A stretch of DNA of 64,000 nt, taken from contig CAVUID010000015.1 in assembly GCA_963741495.1 (NCBI GenBank), forward strand, positions 310,001 through 374,000, in the 5' to 3' direction. The DNA is from Sulfurimicrobium sp963741495. GTDB taxonomy: Bacteria > Pseudomonadota > Gammaproteobacteria > Burkholderiales > Sulfuricellaceae. Below, piece by piece: positions 8,873-18,278 of the stretch. The notes below the pieces were generated by a model. That model did not search any database. It was not told the DNA's origin and saw only the letters and a list, made by a program, of their open reading frames with translations. Positions within the stretch are counted from its first letter, which is position 1. The number at the start of each line of letters is the position of its first letter. The translations under genes were made by a program, and so were the position numbers.

Positions 8873-10183
8873 ATGACAAAGAACGTAGTAGTAATCGGCA
8901 CCCAATGGGGGGATGAAGGCAAGGGCAAGATCGTGGACTGGCTCACCGATCATGCCCAGGGCGTGGCGCGCTTTCAGGGCGGCCACAACGCTGGCCACAC
9001 GCTGGTGATCAATGGCGCCAAAACCGTGCTGCACCTGATTCCGTCCGGAATCCTGCGCCAGAATGTCGATTGCTACATCGGCAACGGTGTGGTGGTTTCC
9101 CCCTGGGCGCTGATGGAAGAAGTGGACATGCTGGAAAAAGCCGGGGTGCCGGTATGCAACCGCCTGAAAATTTCTGCCGCCTGCCCGGTCATCATGCCGC
9201 ATCACGTAGCGCTCGATCAGGCACGTGAAATTGCCAAGGGCGCCAGCAAGATCGGCACGACGGGTCGCGGTATCGGCCCTGCCTACGAAGACAAGGTGTC
9301 ACGCCGTGGCATCCGCATCCAGGATCTGTTCCACCGCGAGCGCCTGGCAGCAAAACTGGGTGAAATTCTCGATTACCACAACTTCGTGCTGAAAAATTAC
9401 TTCAAGGCGGATATCGTGGATTTCCAGAAATCCCTGGATGACGTCCTGCTGATTGCCGAGCGCATCAAGCCCATGGTGGCGGATGTGCCCAACCTCCTGT
9501 TCGAAGCCAACAAGGCAGGAAAAAACATATTGTTCGAAGGCGCGCAGGGCGCGTTGCTGGATATCGATCACGGCACCTACCCATTTGTGACATCGAGCAA
9601 CTGCATTGCTTCCAATGCGGCCACCGGTAGCGGAGTGGGCCCGCAGATGCTGCATTACGTACTGGGCATTACCAAGGCCTACACCACCCGTGTTGGCGCT
9701 GGCCCATTTCCTACTGAATTGTACGATGCAGTGGACAAGCTCGATCCGAACGGTAAGCACATGGCTGACCGTGGCCACGAATTCGGCGCCACGACTGGTC
9801 GTGCGCGACGTTGCGGCTGGTTCGATGCCGCGGCGCTGAAGCGTTCGATCCAGATCAATGGCGTGACTGGTCTGTGCGTCACCAAACTGGACGTGATGGA
9901 CGGCATGGAAACAGTGCGTCTGTGTACCGGCTACAAGGTGGATGGCGGTATGACCGACATTCTTCCGGTAGGCGCTGAAACGCTGGCTAAATGTGAACCG
10001 ATCTACGAAGATATGCCGGGCTGGACGGACAGTACGGTCGGCGTGAAGAATTATGACGCGTTGCCGGCCAACGCACGCGCCTATCTCAAGCGCATGGAAG
10101 CAATTTGCGGTGTGCCGATCGACATCATTTCAACTGGTCCTGACCGGGAAGAAACGATTGTGTTACGGCATCCGTTTGAGTAA
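8873..10183 (+). CDS. purA: Adenylosuccinate synthetase
   Basis: PurA joins IMP and aspartate with GTP to make adenylosuccinate in AMP synthesis. The ATG at 8873 gives 436 residues starting MTKNVVVIGTQWGDEGKGK, the family's N-terminal phosphate-binding loop; an in-frame TTG nine bases earlier is possible but less likely. Further signatures are GHNAGHT, the catalytic His region, and TTGRARRCGWFD near the C-terminal part. It closes the hfq-to-purA run and is followed at once by a strong hairpin terminator. Confidence 0.97.
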   Translation: MTKNVVVIGTQWGDEGKGKIVDWLTDHAQGVARFQGGHNAGHTLVINGAKTVLHLIPSGILRQNVDCYIGNGVVVSPWALMEEVDMLEKAGVPVCNRLKISAACPVIMPHHVALDQAREIAKGASKIGTTGRGIGPAYEDKVSRRGIRIQDLFHRERLAAKLGEILDYHNFVLKNYFKADIVDFQKSLDDVLLIAERIKPMVADVPNLLFEANKAGKNILFEGAQGALLDIDHGTYPFVTSSNCIASNAATGSGVGPQMLHYVLGITKAYTTRVGAGPFPTELYDAVDKLDPNGKHMADRGHEFGATTGRARRCGWFDAAALKRSIQINGVTGLCVTKLDVMDGMETVRLCTGYKVDGGMTDILPVGAETLAKCEPIYEDMPGWTDSTVGVKNYDALPANARAYLKRMEAICGVPIDIISTGPDREETIVLRHPFE

Positions 10184-10186
10184 ATA

Positions 10187-10219
10187 AAAAGGGCGGGTTC
10201 CGAAGAACCCGCCCTTTTT
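10187..10219. terminator. Bidirectional intrinsic terminator purA / tRNA-Leu
   Basis: A perfect 10-bp stem (GGGCGGGTTC with GAACCCGCCC) with a CGAA tetraloop is flanked by A5 on the left and T5 on the right. It can therefore end purA transcripts on the plus strand and the convergent tRNA-Leu transcript on the minus strand. Confidence 0.93.
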
Positions 10220-10223
10220 GATT

Positions 10224-10308
10224 TGGTGCCCAGAAGAGGACTCGAACCTCCACACCTTGCGGCACACGGACCTGAACCGTGCGCGTCTACCAATTCCGCC
10301 ATCTGGGC
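10224..10308 (-). tRNA. tRNA-Leu (anticodon CAG)
   Basis: Read on the minus strand, the 85-base gene starts GCCCAGATGG and ends with an encoded CCA. The acceptor stem pairs GCCCAGA with TCTGGGC. The anticodon stem CACGG/CCGTG encloses the loop TTCAGGT, giving anticodon CAG. The long variable arm (TGCCGCAAGGTGT) and the T arm GGAGGTTCGAGTCCTC are typical of class II tRNA-Leu. It sits antisense between purA and rnr, where enterobacteria have nsrR. Confidence 0.96.
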
Positions 10309-10343
10309 TTCAAGAAACGCGAATTTTATAGGAAACGAAACTT

Positions 10344-12663
10344 TTGTCAAATCAAAATAGCAAGGCCGCCAAAAAAGGCGGCAAACCTCAAGATCCACAT
10401 TTCGAGCGCGAAAGCCGGAATTATGAAAAGCCCCTGCCCAGCCGGGAATTTGTTCTCCAGTTGCTGGAAGAGCAGGGCGCGCCGATCAGCGATGAGAAGC
10501 TGATCAAACTGCTCGGTCTTGACGAGGAAGAGGCCGACATCTTTTCCCGTCGCCTCAGGGCGATGGAACGGGACGGGCAGATCATGCGCAACCGCAAGGG
10601 CGCGATCTGTCTGATGGAAAAGCTGGATCTTATCAAGGGCACGGTACAGGGACATGCCGACGGTTTTGGCTTCCTTGTTCCCGAAGATGGCAGCCCGGAT
10701 CTGTTTTTGTCCGGCAAGCAGATGGACAAGGTGCTGCACGGCGATCGCGTCATGGCGCGGCAGATCGGCGTGGACCGGCGCGGACGGCCGGAAGGCAGCA
10801 TCGTCGAGGTGCTGGAACACGTAAACTCCATGTTGGTGGGTCGGCTTCATGTTGAACACGGCATCCTGTTCGTGACGGCGGAAAACAAGCGCATCAGCCA
10901 GGAAATCCTGATTGAGCCGGGCTCCGACAAGGGCGCCAAGCCCGGCCAGGTGGTGATGGTGGAAATGCTTCAGCAGCCCTCGAAGCATAGCCGCCCCATC
11001 GGCCGTATTGCCGAGATATTGGGCAATTATGCCGATCCCGGCATGGAAATCGAGATCGCCCTGCGCAAGCACAATCTGCCCAATGAATTTCCGCCCGAGG
11101 TCGCGCAGGCCGCAAAGAAAATCAAACCCAAGGTGCTGAAGAAGGACTATGAAGGCCGCGAGGATATCCGCGATCTGCCGCTGGTGACCATCGACGGCGA
11201 GACCGCGCGCGATTTCGACGATGCCGTATTCTGCAAGCCGCTGGGCAAGGGCTGGAAACTGCTCGGCAAGGGCGGCTGGAAGCTGTACGTGGCGATTGCC
11301 GATGTCAGCCATTACGTCAAGCCGGGCGAGCCGCTGGACAAGGAAGCGATCGAGCGCGGCAATTCGGTGTATTTCCCGCGCCGGGTGATTCCGATGCTGC
11401 CGGAGGAACTGTCCAACGGTCTGTGCTCGATTAATCCGAATGTAGAACGGTTGTGCATGGTATGTGAAATGGACATCAACAGCAGCGGCGAGGTCAAGAA
11501 ATACCGTTTCTATCCGGCCGTGATGAATTCGCACAAACGCTTTACCTACACCACCGTGGCAGAGATGCTGGCCGACCCTAAAGGCAAGGCGGCGAAGGAA
11601 AACGAGGAATTGCTGCCGCATATCCAGGAACTGGAAAAACTGTTCAGGGTACTGGTCAAGGCTCGTGCGAAGCGCGGTGCGATTGATTTCGAGACCATCG
11701 AAACCCAGATGATTTTCAACGATCAGGGCAAGATTGACCGGATTGTGCCGGTTCACCGCAACGATGCGCATCGTGTAATCGAGGAGTGCATGCTGGCCGC
11801 CAACGTGTGTGCCTCGGAATTTCTCAAGAAGCATAAGCATCCGGCGCTATACCGTATCCACGAAGGGCCGACTCCGGAAAAACTGGTGAATCTGCGTGAA
11901 TTTCTGGGAGATTTCGGTCTTGATCTGGGCGGTGGAGACGATCCGCACGCCAAGGATTACGCCAAACTGCTGCAGCAGATCAAGAACCGACCGGATGCCC
12001 AATTGCTGCAGACAGTCATGCTGCGCTCCCTGCGTCAGGCCGTCTACAGCCCGGACAACGTTGGGCATTTCGGTCTGGCTTACGAGAACTACACGCATTT
12101 TACTTCTCCGATCCGTCGTTACCCCGATCTGCTGGTGCATCGCTCCATCAAGGCGGCGCTTAATGGCGAGAAATACAAGCCAGGCAAGTGGGACGAACTG
12201 GGTATGCATTGCTCCATGACCGAGCGCCGAGCCGACGAAGCCACGCGCGATGTGGAAAACTGGCTCAAATGCTATTTCATGCAGGATAAGGTGGGTGAAG
12301 TCTTTACCGGCAGCATCAGTGGCGTGACCGGTTTTGGGGTATTTGTCGCGCTGGACGATATCTACGCCGAAGGACTGGTGCACGTGACCGACCTGGGTGA
12401 CGAATATTTCCACTTTGATGCGGCCAGGCACCAGATGCTGGGCGAGCGTTCCGGAAAGCGCTATCGCCTGGGCGACCGCTTGCAGGTTAAGGTGATGCGC
12501 GTGGATCTGGAAACCAGCAAGGTCGATTTTTCACTGGTCAAGGAAGAAGGCGCGCCCATCGACCGCAGCGCCAGCCAAACCCCGCTCTGCCAAGCCACGT
12601 ACCGCAAAACCCCAGTCATCCGGGCCGCGGCGCAAGCCAAAAGCCAAAACCGGGCAGGAGTGA
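10344..12663 (+). CDS. rnr: Ribonuclease R, C-terminal frameshift
   Basis: RNase R is the processive 3'-5' exonuclease of the RNB family. The likely start is TTG at 10344 behind AGGAAACG, giving MSNQNSKAAKKGG. The protein has a winged-helix N-terminus, cold-shock domains, the RNB domain (TIDGETARDFDDAVFC with the catalytic aspartates) and an S1 domain (VGEVFTGSISGVTGFGVFVAL). Near 12550 the frame must shift by one base (CCC for CC in GGCGCGCCC); then a basic Ala/Pro/Lys tail ends at TGA 12661-12663. Without the shift the frame runs on into rlmB, which gives a false fusion. The restored stop overlaps the rlmB ATG. Confidence 0.93.
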
Positions 12664-13411
12664 TGACGCAGTCTGTTCTGATTTACGGCTTTCATGCCGT
12701 TACCAGTCGTTTGCGCCAGAATGCCGGGGGCGTGCAGGAAATTTATCTCGACCAGGGGCGCCACGACCCGCGCAGCCGCGATTTGCTGCAACTGGCCGAG
12801 GCCAAAGGCGTGAAAGATAATGCAGGTTCCGCGTCAGCGGCTCGATGGCATGGCCGGCGACAAGCATCAGGGTGTCGTGGCTAAAGTCTCTGCATTGGCC
12901 ACCTTGCCTCACACGCTGGACGGGGTGCTGGAGAATTTGTCAGAGCCGGCCTTGTTGCTGGTGCTGGACGGCGTGCAGGATCCCCATAATCTGGGCGCCT
13001 GTTTGCGGGTGGCGGATGCCATGGGAGCACATGCGGTGATTGCGCCCAAGGATCGTGCCGTGGGACTGAATCCAACCGTGCGCAAGGTGGCTTCTGGCGC
13101 GGCGGAGACGGTGCCGTTCATTACGGTGACCAACCTGGCGCGCACCCTGCGCGAATTGCAGGAACTGGGTATCTGGGTAGTGGGAACGGCGGGTGAGGCA
13201 GAAAAGGATCTGTTTGGCATGAAGCTCGATGGCCCTCTTGCATTGGTGCTGGGTGCAGAAGGGGAGGGCCTGAGACGCCTGACGCGGGAAAACTGTGATG
13301 AACTGGCTGCGCATCCCCATGTTCGGGACGGTGGAGAGTCTCAATGTTTCGGTGGCGGCAGGCATCTGCCTGTTCGAGTCGCGTCGCCAGCGAACATCTT
13401 CACGTGCCTAG
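12663..13411 (+). CDS. rlmB: 23S rRNA 2'-O-methyltransferase RlmB, two frameshifts
   Basis: RlmB is the SpoU-family enzyme that methylates G2251 of 23S rRNA. The start MTQSVLIYGFHAV at 12663 overlaps the rnr stop. The frame breaks near 12812 (GTGAAAGATAATG) and resumes with IMQVPRQRLDGMAGDKHQG; the SpoU core follows (DPHNLGACLRVADA, ASGAAETVPFITVTNLART, LVLGAEGEGLRRLTRENCDELA). A second break near 13313 restores the knot motif IPMFGTVESLNVSVAAG and a stop at 13409-13411. The rnr-rlmB order matches E. coli. Both breaks leave all catalytic motifs readable, which argues for sequencing error. Confidence 0.9.
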
Positions 13412-13528
13412 AGCGATTTCCGGGGTTCAAGTAACCATCTCCTGATCCATGCGCAGCGCCATTTTCAGGAAGATCTGGCTGGGTTTTGTGGTATCTTTCG
13501 ACCCTCTCCTGAAACATGGTTGCCTTGA

Positions 13529-14036
13529 ATGAAGAAACACTGGATTCCTTTTCTGCTGGCATTTGTCTTGCCCCTGATTCTGGTTTTCTGGTGGTGGGGC
13601 GGCTTCAATCAGGCCAGTTTTGAGCTTGCTCAGCGCGGCCCATATCACTATGCCTATATGTCCCAGAAGGGCGATTACTACAAATTGCCGGAAAAACAGC
13701 AGGAAGTGCTGAAGCTTTGCAGCAGCAGGGAGTAAAGGCTGGCGCGGCAGTCACCTTGCTTCTGAACGACCCCCGTAGCACGCCCAAGCGAGACTGGAGT
13801 GCCCAGGTGGGATATCTGGTTGATGCAGGGACCAAGGTGAGTGAGCCGCTTGCCTATCGGGAGCGTTCCTGCCAGGCAGGTGGTGCAGGTCAGGGTCAAG
13901 GCGCAGCCGCTGCTGGCACCGGGAAAGGCTTATTCTGCGCTGCTGGACTATCTGGATGAACATCATATGAAGCTCAATTTGCCGACGGTGGAGTTGTACC
14001 AGGACGGAGTGTCTGACCGTGGAAGTTACTCAGTAA
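13529..14036 (+). CDS. GyrI-like (effector-binding) domain protein, frameshifted
   Basis: The protein begins MKKHWIPFLLAFVLPLILVFWWWGG, a membrane anchor or uncleaved signal at residues 5-24, and continues with GPYHYAYMSQKGDYYKLPEKQQEVLKAL, which resembles the GyrI-like small-molecule-binding fold found in AraC-type effector domains. To read it through, the frame must change near 13715, near 13850 and near 14013; then it ends ELYQDGV followed by LTVEVTQ and TAA at 14034-14036. About 165 residues are expected. Function is unknown; an anchored ligand-binding protein is the most one can infer. It lies 10 bases ahead of the cobD-like gene. Confidence 0.65.
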
Positions 14037-14046
14037 AGCGCCCGTA

Positions 14047-14977
14047 ATGAGTTTTTCTGGCTTTGATCGTGCGTTGTTGCTGGAGCACTTTCGCCCACTG
14101 CCGAGAAGTGTCCGGACGTATGCCTGGTTTTCCGGCTATGTGCATTATCTTGAGCGGCAATTTAACGCTGGCGAGTATCGCCACGGTGTGCTGACCTGGA
14201 TTCTGGCGATTTGCACCATTTGTGGTCCTGGTGGCGCTGATATCCATGTTTCTGAAGGCTATGAGCGGCCCGATTGGGGTGGCTGTGGAATTTCTTTGCG
14301 CTGTATTTGCTGATGGGGTTTGGCACATTGTGGGCGAATGCAGCAGCAGTTGTCTTCTGCCCTGCGCAATCAGCAATTTGATCAGGCGCGGTCGCTGTTG
14401 GAACAATGGGTGGGGCGTGACAGCCGAATCTTTTTCTCCAGCCGAAGTTGCCCGTCTCGGTATTGAAGAAATCCTGATCTTTGCGTATCGCAAGCTGTTT
14501 GGCATCGTTTTCTGGTTTGTGCTTGTTGGGTCCCGCGGGTGCGTTACTTTACCGTCTGGCCCAGATTCTGGCCCGGACATGGGGTGGGCTTGAACGAGCA
14601 GGAATTCGGAAATTTCGGAATTTTTTCAGCTCGTGTCTTTGCCTGGATGGAGTGGCTGCCGGCCCGCCTGACAGCGGTAAGTTTCGCGATCGTGGGTAAT
14701 TTCGAGGATGCCATGTACTGCTGGCGTTCACAGGCGAAACAATGGATGGAAGAAGGCTTGGGCATCGTGCTTGCCAGTGGCGCGGGTGCAATGGGCGTCA
14801 GGCTGGGTGAATCCATCGAGACGCTTCGATGGTGTCGAGCATCGCCCCGAAATCGGGCTGGGCGATGATGCCGATGTTGATTATATGGATAGCGCAATCA
14901 GCCTGGTTTGGCGTACGCTGGCGTTGTGGCTGGTATTATTGCTGTTGATCACACTGGCGCGCTGGACAGGCGCTTAA
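14047..14977 (+). CDS. cobD: CobD/CbiB-family protein, several frameshifts
   Basis: CbiB/CobD attaches the aminopropanol arm in cobalamin synthesis (adenosylcobinamide-phosphate synthase) at the membrane. Readable pieces in three frames give LEHFRPLPRSVRTYAWFSGYV, VALISMFLKAMSGPIGVAVEF, a segment VWRTLALWLVLLLLITLARW at the end and, most tellingly, AIVGNFEDAMYCWRSQAKQW plus GIVLASGAGAMGVRLGE and EIGLGDDADVDYMDSA, which are hallmarks of the betaproteobacterial CobD/CbiB family. At least four frame changes lie between 14200 and 14860. The position ahead of a cobC-like phosphatase, a BtuF-like protein and an adenosyltransferase supports a cobalamin role, although this subfamily also occurs in genomes without full B12 synthesis. 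Confidence 0.78.
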
Positions 14978-15001
14978 TTTTACTTTGATAGAAAGACTTT
15001 T

Positions 15002-15605
15002 ATGAAAATCACAACGATAGATTTGATGCGCCACGGTGAACCAGTGGGCGGCAAGAAATATCGCGGCCAGAGTGACGATCCCCTTAGCGCAGGAGGGCTG
15101 GAAGCAGATGCGGGCAGCCGTGGGCGAGCATCATCCCTGGCAGCATATTGCCACTTCGCCGCTGGCGCGTTGCGCTGCGTTTTCGCACGAACTGGCGGAG
15201 AAATGGCAGATTCCGGTCAGCGAAGACAAACGACTGATGGAACTTGGATTTGGTGAATGGGAAGGCAAGACACCACAACAATTGATGGAAAATGATCCGG
15301 ATACGCTGCTGCGCTTCTGGCGTGACCCGCTGCATCATCATCCCATTGGCGCCGAGCCGCTAACCGAGTTTGCCGCACGGGTGAGCGCGGTTTGGCATAC
15401 GCTGGTCAAGGAGTACAAGGGTGAGCATGTGCTGGTTGTGGCTCATGCTGGCGTGATCAGGATGATCATGGCTTATGTGCTGGGAATGCCGATGGACCAT
15501 ATTTTCCGTATTCAGGTCAGCAACTCGTCTATTACCCGGATTCATATCGAAGGTGAAGGCCCTGCAGCATTGCCAAGCCTGGTATTTCATAACGGCCGGT
15601 TGTAA
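15002..15605 (+). CDS. cobC: CobC-like histidine phosphatase, one frameshift
   Basis: A histidine-phosphatase (phosphoglycerate-mutase) fold protein: LMRHGEP at the N-terminus carries the phosphorylated His, and VVAHAGVIRMIM the second His. In this context it is probably alpha-ribazole-5'-phosphate phosphatase, which acts in nucleotide-loop assembly of cobalamin. The frame breaks near 15090: removal of one A from AGCGCAGGAGGGC gives SAEGWKQMRAA and joins the two halves, for about 200 residues. It is 24 bases after cobD and six bases before the BtuF-like gene, so an operon is likely. A general phosphatase role cannot be excluded. Confidence 0.82.
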
Positions 15606-15610
15606 GTCCC

Positions 15611-16480
15611 ATGCTGCGCCTGGTCTGCGCAGCCTGTTTGCTGTTGAATACCCTGCCAGCCTGGGCGCAGCAAGTATCTGCTCAGGATGACAGGGGGGTG
15701 CTCGTCACCCTTTCACAACCGGCGCAACGTATTATCAGCCTGGCGCCTCATGCGACCGAATTGGCATTCGCAGCGGGGGCAGGCAGCTTCGTTGTTGGCG
15801 TGACGGCATTCAGCGATTATCCTCCAGCGGCAAAACGCATCCAGTCTCTGGGCGATTCCGGCAAAGTGGATCTCGAACGTGTTCTTGCTCTGAAACCCGA
15901 TCTGGTGCTCGCCTGGCAAAGTGGCAATCACAGCGGAGACCTGGCTCAACTGGAGCGCCTGGGTGTTCGGGTTTTTGTTACCGAACCCCGGCATTTGCAG
16001 GATATCCCCCGATTATTGAGCGCAATTGGTCATCTCGCCGGGACCGATGCGAATGCTAACCGGGCCGCAGCCGGATTCGAGCAGCGCATGATCCGCTTGA
16101 GGCATAAATTCGCAGCGCGCAAGCAGGTCAGTGTTTTCTACCAGATTTGGGATGCGCCACTCATGACTGTGAACGGGGCGCACTTGATCAACGATGTCAT
16201 CGAGCTTTGTGGCGGGCGGAACATCTTTGCGGGACTGACGAATCTGACGCCGACAGTTTCAATGGAATCTGTGGTGAGCCAGGACCCGGAAGTGATTTTT
16301 GCCAGCGGCGGTTTATACCAGAATGAGCAGGTGTGGAAAAACTGGCGGCGTTTTTCCGGCATGCGTGCCGTTCGCAAGGAGCGAATGTATTTTATCCACC
16401 CCGACCTGATACAGCGCCAGACCCCGCGAATTCTGGAAGGCGCAGAGCGTCTGTGCGAGCAGCTTGATCACGCTCGTTAG
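15611..16480 (+). CDS. btuF: BtuF-like periplasmic cobalamin/iron-siderophore binding protein
   Basis: This 289-residue protein has a clear signal peptide (MLRLVCAACLLLNTLPAWA, cleavage before QQVSA) and the type III periplasmic-binding fold: AQRIISLAPHATELAFAAGAG, VVGVTAFSDYPPAAKRI, DLERVLALKPDLVLAWQSGN and SQDPEVIFASGG. Cobalamin is the likely ligand because of the neighbouring cobD, cobC and adenosyltransferase genes. No btuCD permease or ATPase genes are in the window. Its 3' end overlaps the convergent adenosyltransferase gene by four bases. Confidence 0.82.
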   Translation: MLRLVCAACLLLNTLPAWAQQVSAQDDRGVLVTLSQPAQRIISLAPHATELAFAAGAGSFVVGVTAFSDYPPAAKRIQSLGDSGKVDLERVLALKPDLVLAWQSGNHSGDLAQLERLGVRVFVTEPRHLQDIPRLLSAIGHLAGTDANANRAAAGFEQRMIRLRHKFAARKQVSVFYQIWDAPLMTVNGAHLINDVIELCGGRNIFAGLTNLTPTVSMESVVSQDPEVIFASGGLYQNEQVWKNWRRFSGMRAVRKERMYFIHPDLIQRQTPRILEGAERLCEQLDHAR

Positions 16481-17022
16481 TGTTGCCACTGTACATCTGC
16501 TATCTGTTGCTCCCGGTTGATGACGCGGCTTACTACAAATAGCAGGTCTGATAACCGGTTCAGATATTGCAGTAGGGCGGGTGAAACGGTCTCTGTTTGT
16601 CCCAGGCTCACGCAATCGCGCTCGGCGCGGCGGCAGACAGTGCGGGCCACATGACACAAGGCGGCCGCGCGAGACCCGCCAGGCAGAATGAATTCCTTCA
16701 GTGGCGGCAAGTTGGCGTTGTACCTTTCAAGCCGCTTTTCTAACCGTAGCACGTGGTTTTCGTGAATGAAAGTCCGTTTTGGCATCGCCAATTCGCCACC
16801 AAGTTCAAACAGCTCATGTTGAATGCCTGAAAGGGATTTTCGTAGCGCAGGTGACAGGGCTTCAGTGAGCAGCAACCCCAGCTGGCAATTGAGTTCGTCC
16901 ACCGTGCCGATGGCAATAATGCGCGGATTGTTTTTGGCAAGGCGAGATCCGTCCGCGAGGCCGGTGGTGCCATCATCTCCGGTGCGGGTAGTAATTTTGC
17001 TGAGGCGCATAAAATTTTGCAT
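16477..17022 (-). CDS. Cob(I)alamin adenosyltransferase, PduO type
   Basis: The 181-residue protein adenosylates cob(I)alamin using ATP, making coenzyme B12. Family marks are the N-terminal TRTGDDGTTGLADGSR ATP-binding motif, GTVDELNCQLGLL, HELFELGGELA, and the C-terminal ARTVCRRAERD and LQYLNRLSDLLFVVSR. The start may be at 17022 (MQNFMRLSK) or four codons later at 17010 (MRLSKITTRTGDDG), which fits relatives better. It is convergent with the btuF-like gene and divergent from the carbonic-anhydrase-like gene. Confidence 0.92.
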   Translation of the reverse strand: MQNFMRLSKITTRTGDDGTTGLADGSRLAKNNPRIIAIGTVDELNCQLGLLLTEALSPALRKSLSGIQHELFELGGELAMPKRTFIHENHVLRLEKRLERYNANLPPLKEFILPGGSRAAALCHVARTVCRRAERDCVSLGQTETVSPALLQYLNRLSDLLFVVSRVINREQQIADVQWQH

Positions 17023-17096
17023 TCTACCTAAAAACTTTCGAATTGACGCGGCTCAATCATTCAGGCATTTTCTGCCTGTATAACAGGGAGAGTGAC

Positions 17097-18158
17097 GTGG
17101 ATATACATGGTAAACCAATCAACGAGCGCATCGAGTGGCTGCTGGATCTGGCCCGCAGGCACTCTGCTTCATTCATTGATCCGGAAATGTTTCTGGCCCG
17201 TGAACGCTATCTTGCCGAGCACACCTCGGATATCGTGGTGCTCAAGTGCATGGACGGGCGCATTAATATTCCCGTCGCCACCAATACCCCACCGGGTATC
17301 CTGACCCCGATACGCAATCTCGGTGGCATGTTCAATCTGGGCTGGCCGCATCTCGGTGAAGTGCTGGCCAATCATGTTCATGGCGTGGTTTCAACCGGGC
17401 GCCGCGTGCTGGTTCTGATCACTTACCATTTTTCAAAAGGCGACAAGCACCGCGGCTGTGCCGGGTTTTGCTACGATACCGAGGCGGCTATTGCGCATAC
17501 GTATGGTATCAAGCAGCAGGTTGAACATGTTTTCGGCCAGGGTCATGGCACGGTTTATCCCATTGTGTGCGGTTTTGAGACCGATGAGGATGCGCTGATC
17601 CTGCATGGTGCGAATGGGGATGCGCTGGAAGTGGCACAACTGACGCCACAGGATTCAGATACCCTGGAACTGCGCCTGGAAAGGCTTTTCCCGGATATGC
17701 CGGGTCAGGTGAGGCGGGATCTTTTGCCCCTGATTCTCGGTAATATTGCGCATGTCGCCGAGATCAAACAGACTGTCCGTGCACTTAATATCGAGCACCG
17801 GGAATGGATGATGTGCGTCGGGCGAGGCTTTGATTTTCTGCACATGCCCAATCTTGCACTGATTATCGGGCCTTACAGTCCGGATCTGGCCGACCCGATC
17901 CGCAAAGCTGCGGGCATTATCGAATCCAACATGAAGGCTGGTCGCATCCCGGATGATGGTTTTCTTCTGCTGGCCTCCTCACCCTATGCTGAAATCGGCG
18001 TGGATCGTGCACGCGCGGAGTTAAAGGCGCGCTTTCTTTCGCAGTTTGCTGCTGGTGTGATTCGTACCGAATTCCCTCAACTGGTGAGCAAGATGTTCAT
18101 GCATACTGCCGTACTAAATTGGCGTTCCCGCGCTCTGGAGACGATTGACTCAGGATGA
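17097..18158 (+). CDS. Beta-carbonic-anhydrase-like protein
   Basis: The likely start is GTG at 17097, eight bases behind CAGGGAG, giving 353 residues. Residues 46-55 read IVVLKCMDGR and residues 116-121 read DKHRGC. The set C51, D53, R55, H118 and C121 matches the zinc-binding and catalytic dyad pattern of beta-class carbonic anhydrases (CxDxR then HxxC) with similar spacing. The rest, including a long C-terminal half with HREWMMCVGRGFDFLHMPN, is not typical of small beta-enzymes, so a divergent carbonic anhydrase or a zinc protein of the same fold is inferred. No signal peptide is seen. It stands alone between the adenosyltransferase and nadE. Confidence 0.7.
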   Translation: MDIHGKPINERIEWLLDLARRHSASFIDPEMFLARERYLAEHTSDIVVLKCMDGRINIPVATNTPPGILTPIRNLGGMFNLGWPHLGEVLANHVHGVVSTGRRVLVLITYHFSKGDKHRGCAGFCYDTEAAIAHTYGIKQQVEHVFGQGHGTVYPIVCGFETDEDALILHGANGDALEVAQLTPQDSDTLELRLERLFPDMPGQVRRDLLPLILGNIAHVAEIKQTVRALNIEHREWMMCVGRGFDFLHMPNLALIIGPYSPDLADPIRKAAGIIESNMKAGRIPDDGFLLLASSPYAEIGVDRARAELKARFLSQFAAGVIRTEFPQLVSKMFMHTAVLNWRSRALETIDSG

Positions 18159-18278
18159 TGCAGGGTAATTGCATTTGAGACTGAGCGGCGTGGCGAAGGT
18201 TGGCAGTATAATTTCAGACTGAGATCCAGAAAGTACTTGTTTTTTTCAAATTCAGAGCTTTTATTGAACTAATTGCAC

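Noticed and set aside
10347..11840. Open frame of 497 codons on the minus strand opposite rnr
   Set aside because: It is a shadow of the GC-rich rnr coding frame; its translation has no family features, and rnr is certain.
13412..13528. Possible cobalamin riboswitch ahead of the cobalamin gene set
   Set aside because: No B12-box-like conserved sequence or suitable fold was seen in the gap.
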